Shown here piece after piece: positions 56,367 through 64,000 of a DNA stretch of 64,000 nt. Made by a program: the position numbers and the translations under genes. How positions within the stretch are numbered: position 1 is the stretch's first letter; each line of letters begins with the position of its first letter. The notes beneath the pieces were generated by a model. It worked only from the letters and a program-made list of their open reading frames with translations. It made no database searches and had not been told where the DNA came from. The stretch lies in the NCBI RefSeq assembly GCF_963678635.1, contig NC_087063.1:10016386-10080385 (forward strand). Reading direction: 5' to 3'. The DNA comes from Symsagittifera roscoffensis (Eukaryota; Xenacoelomorpha; Acoela; Convolutidae).

Positions 56367-57649
56367 AAAGAAACCTTGTAATGACTACATTGTATTTTAT
56401 TGTGTCAGTTTCGGTTTTGGTTGAGTCTATCTATCCTTTATTTAAATGCGGGCTTAACTATCTAACAATGTTAAAATTTTTTCATATCGCTTTTGCATTT
56501 TTGGTTTGACGAAGGAATTTTTGCCGTTTAAGTTATATCGAAGAAATGCATAAGAACTAAAATACATAGAAAGAGCTCTATACTTTATATAAGGGGGTGC
56601 AGATCGCTGCGCAAAGTTTAATTTATCGACAACTCCATTAGCGCTATTGTAGACGAAGGACGGCTAAGATAAATTAACATTACGACGATGCATTTAAAGC
56701 TGATTTATGACTTCATTGATAAAATGATACAGTTTGCTGATATATATGCATTTTTAAAACGCTGGTATGGCCCTATTTAGCTTGTGCACTTACCGCAACT
56801 AAACGGAAGGGCCTCTTTTGTAATTTAGTTTTTTTAAGTTATATCGTATGTTGCAATGCTTGAGAATTTTTCAATTTTTAAGTTTGTCACTGCTGAGCTA
56901 ATTATATGAACCGAATGTAAAGCTGTAGTTAAATTCCACCATTGAGTGTTGGGTAAAAGGGGGGGGGGTTCATCCATCTATCTATATCAATCTATACATT
57001 ATTTTATTATAGTGACTATAGTGGGGCGCTGTCAGGGTTAGCTCGGGGGCTGCATGTCTTGCCTCAAAATTTGTCTGCTCAATAACGTTCATATTTCGTG
57101 TTGTGATGTTTCTGATTTTTGAGAAATTTCCGAAAAAACTCGAAATTTCCAACAGATTTAGTTGAAAAAAAAAACGGTTAAGTTGAATTTGTTTTCAAAC
57201 TGTTGAATTTACGAAATAGTAAGCGTTGTTGTTTACCCCTGTTTTTTCTTGCGGTTGACTTTAATCTCGTGGTTTTTTCAGATGTTTCATATATAAGCAA
57301 TTTTCACATTCATAAGTCTGTTTGAAGCACCGGATATGCAAGTTACGCACTAGTATTTATGTTTCAGGCAGTTTCAGGGTATTAGCTCCCAGCCTAGTAG
57401 CAAAAAATTTATAGCCCACACTTCCGCAGTTTGCCATTTTTATTTGTATTTAAAAAACTATAGTTGTGCTTTCATTCATAAGTGAAGTGCATTCGAAGAA
57501 GAGGAAGAAATTTTTAATATTTTTCAGAATATAGCCAAATTAATTGCCCACTATACGTCCATTCCAAAACTAAAACTTTTAATGAATCGATGTTTTTTTA
57601 TGTCTTTGTTCACTCTCAAATTTGAGATATTCCGATTATACTTTTTTGA
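56367..57649. other. Single-copy noncoding DNA
   Basis: AT-rich. A G run (56960-56968) is the only low-complexity feature. Near 57035-57190 there are blocks resembling the 170-bp repeat (ACGTTCATATTTCG, TTTTTGAGAAATTTCCG), probably one decayed unit. No ORF supported. Confidence 0.4.
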
Positions 57650-60018
57650 GGCGAATTGTGACGTCACATTTCTGAGAAATGCTGAAACGGCCACTTTGGA
57701 GAAAAACCAGAAGAAAATCAGAACAACAATAGTTGCAGTGGAAACAACTACGAAGAAACAACGACAAATAGAATTAGAAATTGTCAGAAATTGCTCAAAA
57801 ATTGTAACGATTGTGCCGCTACAATCGTTACAGAGCAATTCGCACGAACCAGGAAGGGTGTTGGGATGACGTATCCAGGCTTTCCAAAAAAATAAGGACG
57901 TTATTTCCCCGATTCCAGAATCCGGAGGGGTCTCGGGCCCAAAACTCAAACTGTTTTATATAAATTTTTAGCTTCCTGGTCATGTCCTGAATTGAATTTA
58001 ATTAACATCCGGATTCATTTTCAGATAATGAGAAGCTAGGAGTTGAGGGAAAGGGTTGATCCATCTTCGATGCAGATGATGATTTTTATCTACTGAACAA
58101 AAACAATAGTAATATAATAAATAGTAGTAGCTCTGTTTTTAGGAGTGACCTCGTGGTCTGGGGATACTGAGACCCAGCCATGAGCTCACTATACTTGCAT
58201 ATAATTAAGTTAATTTGAGTGTTTTGACCGAAGCCGAAAGCAGTAACGTTTTTGTCGACCCGATGCTAGAAAGACCACCAAAAGAACTGGCTTTGGTAAA
58301 GACGTTGAAAAGCATCTAGAGCTATGTTTATACACTAGTCGGTAGTTTTAGAACCTACCTTTATTTTCCGTCGATATGTACTTCCGGGCAAATGTTACAG
58401 TTCTTTCTGGTTTTTCCTTCATTTTCTCGTCTTTTTTTGTATTTTTGTTTCATCTTAAGTTTTTCGCACGTTTTTTGTTTCTCTAGTGCCCCCCATACTC
58501 GGTTAGCTAAGCCTCGTATCTGAAAGCGTATCGAGAAAATTTTTCCAAGTTTGCCCAAAAAGCTATCAGGGTACGACCAGAAGGTGGACACGTTCCATTT
58601 GAACCGTATCACCGGTACTCTAGAAAGGGCATGTAGCACGGAGCTGCGTCAAGTGGGTTTTATCCCGTAGTCATGATGTCGTAAGACAACCAGAAGCGCC
58701 AAAACACACAAAGTAACAGTCGTCCGCTTCTGTCACGTATGAGGCTGAGAAAAAAGGCCCTACAGCCATTGGCACTATCTCTCGTGATGTGTACCTCATT
58801 CTGTCCGAGCCAAATCGGATCGTTCAAGACATGGGACTATAAAATCGTTTTACAGCTTAAAGGCCACTACCAAAAACCCCATCATAGAAACAAAATCGCT
58901 AGATACCTAGAACAAGCGAACACGGCTAGAAACTTGGATGAAATTTTAATTAGAGCATTAGTTTTTATTGGACAGTGTATTTTTGATCCAATTCAGATGG
59001 ATCAACCTAAAACCCGCCTTGTTTCAACATGACTGTTTAAAATTACCCTCAGGAAATTAACTTAAATACTCACATAGTGTCGCGACTCTAGAATTAAATA
59101 AATAGTGTTAGTGAAGTAACTCGGGAAGTTTAGGAAATAAGTAGTTTTAACTCAAGAAGTTTTATTGTTCTGGACCATTGGGAAACTTCACTTGTCTACC
59201 TGCCCATTCAAGGTTCTCTCATGCCCAGCGATAATTTTTTATCGCAGGAATTCGCGATGTTCTCTGTCGAGAACAAGACAGCTCTAATCGAATGGATTAT
59301 TTCCGTAAAATTGCGAATACCAGTTTTATACTAGAAGAAATTCCAATCAAGTTTCCTGAAATTATGATTGGAGTCTTCTGATTTTATTGACTTCTTGTTT
59401 CAATAGCCGCGATAAACGTGAGATGACATGATCGATTCGTAATCGATTTGAGATGACATTGATCGATCGAACACACGGGGAAGTTCTTTTTTCTAGACTG
59501 GGGGGAAATTTGGTGGTAACCTTTAAGCTGTAACATCTCCCTGAACCTTGAGCCAATGGTTATTGGGCCTATTTCTCTTAAACTTATCTGTGAGGTAAGC
59601 GGACGACTGTTACACCGTTGGGGGATTTTCTCAATACTTCTGTTAGTTCTGGTTAAGGTCTGTTCTCTTTTAGGTACAGCTACGTTCCCAGGATGTAAAA
59701 ATTAGTCGTGGCTCCCAATATTGTATTCAGTGGTGTGATTTTGTGCCTCCTGATTAGTAGTGCTAAATACTTTGTGGAAATGGTCTTCTTATTGTGTCAT
59801 GGTAATGTTGGTGTTTCGTTTTTAACATGAAACAAGAATTTACAAAAATTGAGAGATAATTTCTGGGTTTGTTAAAATTCGAAAATAATGATTTTTTATT
59901 TACAACAAATCTTCAACAATTGGACTATATTTTGAATTTAGGAAATTTGCCTGAAGAAAAGTCAGAAGAGATTTCAAAAACAATTTTTTATCCTTGTTGA
60001 GACGAATTGCATTTTTTT
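57650..60018. repeat. Duplication block B (copy of 53286-55660)
   Basis: Offset about 4362 bp from block A, with ~98% identity by eye. The left end cuts into the module (57650-58399 remains), and the right end joins Penelope sequence at GACGAATTGCATTTTTT. The nested structure, with the module in minus-strand R, is the same as in A, so it was copied after the nesting. Confidence 0.9.
57804..57831. other. Hairpin in the module, copy B
   Basis: As in copy A, with one loop base changed (GTGCCGCT). Confidence 0.7.
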
Positions 60019-60487
60019 TGTAAGGTCGGTCTTGCCTTTCTGATAGTTTCATTAGCTTCTTCTGATGGGTCTCTTTGACTGTTGCTGTTTGTCTTTGTCC
60101 CTTAAGACCTAAATATTTAATTACCGAAGGCCAAAACTTCTCATTTACACCCCTCTGCACTGCGCCTCTCGCCCTTTCTAGTTTGACTTCAACCTTTTTC
60201 TCATCTGTCCTTGCCTTGTTTATCTCCGTTCTTTGAAGTTTTGTCTGAAAACTGTGTACCGCTTGGTTCGAAAACACCCCATTTTCCGGTACCCTGAACC
60301 TCAAAAAATCAGGTATAAAGTCGTTTTCTAGACAAACTCTCAAAAATTTAACACGTTGGTGACAGTTGATAAACTTAACATATATGGACGCATAATCACG
60401 AACTAATTTCCAAATGAGTTTGTTTTTCAAAGTCCAAATCAAGAATGGAGGTGGGAGTACAACTGTGCTCATTGGTTTGCAGGCCAC
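59900..60487 (-). pseudogene. Penelope-like element: N-terminal part of the RT ORF, truncated
   Basis: The frame has the N-terminal features of Penelope-like RT proteins: ...LVRDYASIYVKFINCHQRVKFLRVCLENDFIPDFLRFRVP (family pattern with an H..FL..C....l.P.glr core), then a basic helix and KYLGLKG. After about residue 155 it runs into block B sequence (60018 downward), so the last ~38 codons and the stop are not Penelope-derived. The first ATG is at 60472. RT motifs and endonuclease are missing. Confidence 0.7.
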
Positions 60488-60518
60488 GAGGAATAAACCT
60501 CACGTTACACAAAGCAAC

Positions 60519-61187
60519 TCAAATACCACAAGTTTCACTCACCCTCTCCCTTGAAGCCTCCTCGTCAGTCCGACCATTAGTTGCTTCGCCTATGTTCACC
60601 AGTCTTCTTTTCTCCGCCCTCCTTCTCGATTGAGATTTCTTTTTCGTGTTTGAACGAAGCTTGGACAAGACAGCTGGCAGGTTGTCTTGGTGTTTCAACA
60701 CAATCCTCAAAGACTTTAGCTCCAGTTGGATGTCCTGGTGCAGTGCCTGATATTCGTTGACCAGCTCCGTTCTTCTCTTCCTCTTTGAAATGAGACACTT
60801 TGTATTAGGAATGACAAGAATAACCGAGCTGATCAGCTGGTTCCTGATATCCGGTGTACCGTTTCTCTGACAGTATACAATTGCGCTGATATTTGTCAGT
60901 GTCTTCAGGATTTCTGTCAATTCCTCTGCAGTGCAAGCTCTGAAATTGTTTGTGCGGTGGCTGTTGATAGAATTTATGATGATGTCGTGCCACACCACCA
61001 CTTGACGTTTTTCTGCTAGAGGTGCCCTGCAGAGTAGGCTTGCGAGGTTCTTCTGTGGGTTCGTGGTGTTCGGGTTTAAAGAAAGTCCCGGAATAGCCAA
61101 AATTTTGGGTAGAAATTGTTCTTTTTCCGGGTTGCTTAGTTGTTCCAGGCTGTGGTAGAGTGAGCTAGCTGCTACAATGTAGACCAT
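60519..61187 (-). CDS. Penelope-like element ORF1-type protein
   Basis: A 222-residue frame from the ATG at 61187 (an earlier non-ATG frame reaches 61226). It has the conserved VVVWHDIIINSINSHR and IVYCQRNGTPDIRNQL blocks that I recall from uncharacterised proteins found next to Penelope-like RTs in cnidarians and other invertebrates, then a Lys/Arg-rich C-terminal half with a predicted coiled coil (LVNEYQALHQDIQLELKSL). The first half could be an SGNH-like or nuclease-like fold; that is a guess. It precedes the RT N-terminus on the same strand by 30 bp, as ORF1 would. It is intact, unlike its partner. Confidence 0.55.
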   Translation of the reverse strand: MVYIVAASSLYHSLEQLSNPEKEQFLPKILAIPGLSLNPNTTNPQKNLASLLCRAPLAEKRQVVVWHDIIINSINSHRTNNFRACTAEELTEILKTLTNISAIVYCQRNGTPDIRNQLISSVILVIPNTKCLISKRKRRTELVNEYQALHQDIQLELKSLRIVLKHQDNLPAVLSKLRSNTKKKSQSRRRAEKRRLVNIGEATNGRTDEEASRERVSETCGI

Positions 61188-61312
61188 TTCAATTCTAACA
61201 TGGTAAAATATAAAAAGATTTTTCAACTAAAAAGATTTCTCCACTAAAACAAGGGAAAAATAAATTTAAAATTACGTTACAAAGGAGTAGTACATTACTA
61301 GAGGTAGTGTCT

Positions 61313-61520
61313 TTGAACCTTGAGCCAATGGTTATTGGGCCTATTTCTCTTAAACTTATCTGTGAGGTAAGCGGATGACTGTTACACCATTGGGGGATTT
61401 TTAACAAGAAACAGGAATTTACAAAAATTAAGAGATACTTTCTGGGTTTCTTAAAATTCGAAAATAATTATTGTTTAGATACAACAAATCTACAACAATT
61501 GGACTATATTTTGAATTTTT
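61313..61520 (+). repeat. Direct repeat of 59546-59940 flanking the Penelope fragment
   Basis: Two blocks, CTTGAGCCAATGGTTATTGG... and GAATTTACAAAAATT..., match 59546-59632 and 59827-59940 in order, with the ~195 bp between them missing. The Penelope piece therefore lies between two copies of the same host-repeat stretch. Confidence 0.75.
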
Positions 61521-61865
61521 TTTGAGAATGCGTTAAAATTGTAAATTCAAACAAACGTTTTCGCACATTTTGTACATCTTCAGGTTCAAAATTCTAAACT
61601 ATCTGTACAAAATGATCAAAGATCATAAAAAGTGTCACACACATCATTACTTCAAAATTTTAAAAATTCAACCAATCAAAACTTTACAAATATCACTGAA
61701 ATTATGTAACAATTTTTATGTAACATTTTAAAACATTTTGTCACAAATTTCTGAAAGTTTTCTTCATTTTTGTTTTTAAATTTTCGTTTTGTGGCTAATT
61801 TTTATGCTAACATGTAAGTTGTTTCAAAATTTTGTTGTTTTAGCCAGAATTTTTCGATTCTGGAA
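61521..61865. other. Noncoding 3' flank of the endonuclease-bearing Penelope copy
   Basis: AT-rich. No hammerhead ribozyme core or tandem repeat could be made out. Confidence 0.4.
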
Positions 61866-62358
61866 CTATAGCCTTAGTGTCAGCTCCTTACTTCTAAACT
61901 CGTCGCGCGTGTTAATTGCCGGTCTCTCTTTCCTATTGTGCAGGGCCTCTAATGTAAGTAACTTGATGCTGCTGGACGCCTGGTCGATTATTTTCCAATT
62001 AAACTCAGACTTACCACGCTCACTACCACACTGCCTTATATGCTGTCCAACTGGGGTATCCTCTTTTCGGTGTTCCTCAATCCTTGTGGTGAGATGTCGG
62101 ACCGTCTGGCCAACATAGATGGATTTGCACCCACAACATTCAAGTCTGTACACCACTTTTGATTTCAGTTCTCTGGAAAAAGAGGATTTTGGAGAGGGCA
62201 TACAAGTTTTCAATTTCCTCGTCGTGAATATTATCAGCGCATTGGTGATATCGCACACTTTTTTTTGCTAATGTCTGACTGTGATTCCCCCTATATTGGA
62301 CCATCAAGATGGGTGGTGAATCACTGCTATAATCACAGGGCTTCTTTTTCTCAGCCAT
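61866..62358 (-). pseudogene. Penelope-like element: GIY-YIG endonuclease domain
   Basis: VYRLECCGCKSIYVGQTVRHLTTRIEEH is the GIY-YIG core (VY...YVG, then R and EH). A PVGQHI and ...EALHNRKERPAINTR stretch completes the domain, with the conserved Glu and Asn-type residues. The preceding linker (PPILMVQYRGNHSQTLAKK, typical of Penelope proteins) is in another frame to 62358, so there is a frameshift near 62250. It cuts target DNA for priming in active elements. Confidence 0.85.
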
Positions 62359-62534
62359 GTTCTTTTTGTTTTTGCCCTCGCTGATGATCTTTTCAAGGGC
62401 ATGGGATGCAACCCGCGACGATCAACTTTCCGGATATTGGTTATCCAACCACTGCTCACGGTTGATTTTCATGGCTTTATCATATTCTTCCCATGTTGAC
62501 GTACTGCGGAAAACCCGGCGAACAGTTCCTTCAA
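62359..62534 (-). pseudogene. Penelope RT thumb/linker remnant
   Basis: Lies between the RT ORF and the linker. Fragments such as VFRS(T)..HGKNMIKP and WITNIRK are readable in shifting frames, as in the C-terminal part of Penelope RTs. Confidence 0.5.
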
Positions 62535-63302
62535 TCACACTTCTCTTGTACTGAAGGGGGCGCAGCTTCTAAAATTGAGTATGGTACCTGTATCTGTTGG
62601 TTTTTGATACCACCCACAGCTAATTTTCCTGCTTTTGTCAATACTAATTTGTAAATCCAAAAATGCCAAAGTTCCGTTTGTGTTTGGTGTCTCTATTGTG
62701 AACTGTAAGTTTGGATGTAGTAAGTTTGCAGCCCGTAGCACTTTTTCAGGATCACCCTTCACTGTTCTCACTATATCATCAACGTAACGGAGAAACAATT
62801 TAGATTGTTGCCCTGACTTATTTTTCTCCCTAATTGCGATGCATTGTCTGCAGTACCAGACGGTTTCACTTATATTTCGATACTCATCATCTGATATATC
62901 ACCGCATTTTACGTGATACCAGTTCAAACAGCATTCACATTCTACACCTTTTGACCTGTACGTGACTTTCTTATTGCACTCGGGACATATTCCGTGAAGA
63001 TCTTTCTCGGGCAAAAACATTTTGGGAATATCCCTTGATAGTGCAGTTTCGTACTGCTTCAGCCAAAGATTTGCTAAAATAATGGCAAGAGATGCCCCCA
63101 TTGCCAAACCATCTTTCTGAACGTACCATGTTTCATTGCACTTGAAATGGACTTGACTAACTGCCATGTTCAACAGTCTCTTCATGGTTTTCCTAGCAAT
63201 TGATGATGGTTCATCTTGCTCATACAGTTTTCTCAGAGCTATGTCTATCGCTTCTTTCAGTGGAACATTTGTGTACAAACTCTTCACATCTAGAGATATC
63301 AA
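62535..63302 (-). pseudogene. Penelope-like reverse transcriptase palm with inserted PHD-type zinc finger
   Basis: Motif A: LISLDVKSLYTNVPLKEAI (catalytic D). Motif B: DGLAMGASLAIILANLWL at residues ~64-81. Motif C: FLRYVDDIV with Asp175/176, intact. After it come ETPNTNGTLAFLDLQI and a GWYQKPTDT stretch, all typical of Penelope RTs. Between motifs B and C lies a C4HC3 finger: C106, C109, C122, C125, H130, C133, C151 and C154, with NWYH before the final pairs, i.e. a PHD finger. The finger keeps the RT frame on both sides. The frame opens without an ATG because a frameshift separates it from the fingers part (63350-63736). Confidence 0.88.
62835..62993 (-). other. PHD-type zinc finger inside the RT
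   Basis: The C-x2-C, C-x2-C-x4-H-x2-C, C-x2-C spacing and the aromatic pair before His match PHD fingers, which usually read histone H3 tails. In an RT it would sit on an extended palm loop. The domain call is made from the spacing alone. Confidence 0.75.
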
Positions 63303-63349
63303 GTTTTCATTGGGCTCAAGATTAGTGCTCTCTAAGATTTTTCTCGCAT

Positions 63350-63736
63350 CTAGTCAGTTGGTTTCGATGTTTGCGGCCTCAATTTTCTCGAAAATTTAGC
63401 AAGAACTTTGTTCGAGTTATAATAAGAGCTACCAGGCAAGGAGAGGACCGGTCTTAATGGGGTGTTCACTTTATGCACTTTCGCCAACCCATAAAGCCTG
63501 CCGGGCTGCCCCCCAGTAGACCTCATCCTTGTGTAGAGACTCTCACTTATTTCATCTTTTTTCCTCATAGCCAACAACTCCTTATTGATGTCTCTTTCTA
63601 TCTTCAAAACAATCGCATCACTTGTTCCTTTACTTTTGCTGAATTGATTTGAATCTAATGTATCCGACAACTTGTTCTCGTAGGTGTCCTTTCTCATTAC
63701 ACAAAAAACCCACGCCTTTGTCATACGGTACCGCAA
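63350..63736 (-). pseudogene. Penelope RT fingers region
   Basis: GRLYGLAKVHKVNTPLRPVL followed by SLPGSSYYNSNKVLAK is the conserved fingers motif of Penelope-like RTs. The frame ends at a TAG (63350) just before motif A; frame change with the next part. Confidence 0.85.
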
Positions 63737-64000
63737 CTAATCCATTACTCTTCAGATACTTTCGGGCCTTCTCAACGCTTTTGTCAGATGGTGTTTGTTT
63801 CACCCTCTTAGCATAGGCTTTTGCCACAGCTTCGATCTCACAAAGGGCCTCCCCGGGGACTTTACGATTTTTGAGATCCGATAGAAAGATGTCAATGTCG
63901 GCGAGAAAGTGTGTCTCATTAAATTTATCCCTGACGGGATGCTTTGGCCCTAATGCCAACACTTTTTGTACCCAATTTGGTAATTCAACATCATCAAGAG
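63630..64000 (-). pseudogene. Penelope RT N-terminal part, running off the window
   Basis: LPNWVQKVLALGPKHPVRDKF followed by FLADIDIFL is the usual stretch before the fingers. The frame is open to the window edge (upstream part outside) and overlaps the next frame at a shift near 63690. Confidence 0.8.

Noticed and set aside
61521-62400. Hammerhead ribozyme expected in Penelope-like elements
   Set aside because: A CTGATGA at about 62381 has no GAAA partner or closing stems; no core found elsewhere.

Overview
The window looks like nuclear DNA of an invertebrate animal: AT-rich, gene-poor, with spliced genes and many kinds of transposon. Animal origin is supported by a CCDC138 orthologue (a coiled-coil protein of ciliated or centriole-bearing animals), an M13 metallopeptidase of the neprilysin/ECE type, Penelope-like and Ty3/gypsy retroelements, and an F-type envelope-like gene. 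I cannot name the species.

Layout. 1-5.2 kb: noncoding DNA with diverged repeats, two possible exons of an unrecognised gene (+), and a 290-bp hAT-type MITE with an 8-bp target duplication. 5.3-7.7 kb: a single-exon M13 peptidase (-). 8-15 kb: dispersed repeats, tRNA-headed SINE-like elements, an array of ~165-bp degenerate repeats, and a packed cluster of inverted-repeat elements near 11.3-12.3 kb. 15.2-16.9 kb: last large exon of CCDC138 (-). 16.7-28.9 kb: a mosaic of tandem segmental duplications (main period 2794 bp) carrying the 5' edge of the CCDC138 exon, a tRNA-like element, four identical copies of a GFA/CENP-V-like gene (-), and whole or broken pieces of an envelope-like gene (+). 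One junction is a snap-back inverted duplication.

29.8-40.5 kb: two plus-strand copies of a long repeat (called R here), each containing a ~170-bp satellite-like array and a 0.9-kb inner module. 40.8-50.9 kb: a decayed Ty3/gypsy element on the minus strand (gag, protease, RT, RNase H, integrase fragments), its 3' end duplicated in tandem (1867 bp). 51-55 kb: a minisatellite and a minus-strand R copy that leads straight into gag, so R looks like the 5' (LTR/leader) part of this retroelement family. The 0.9-kb module sits here in a different place and orientation, with its own terminal inverted repeats and a 3-bp target duplication. In the first position its presumed empty site is visible. 55.7-57.6 kb: mostly single-copy, with one candidate first coding exon (+). 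57.6-60.0 kb: a near-identical copy of 53.3-55.7 kb. 60-64 kb: two pieces of Penelope-like elements (-). One has ORF1 and an RT N-terminus. The other has an RT with a PHD-type zinc finger between motifs B and C, followed by a GIY-YIG endonuclease.

The most interesting items are the 0.9-kb TIR module with hairpins that partly co-vary, the PHD finger inside a Penelope RT, and the GFA/envelope amplification with template-switch-like junctions. The host genes (CCDC138, M13 peptidase, GFA protein) do not form an obvious pathway together. Perfect identity among the GFA copies means assembly error must be excluded first.
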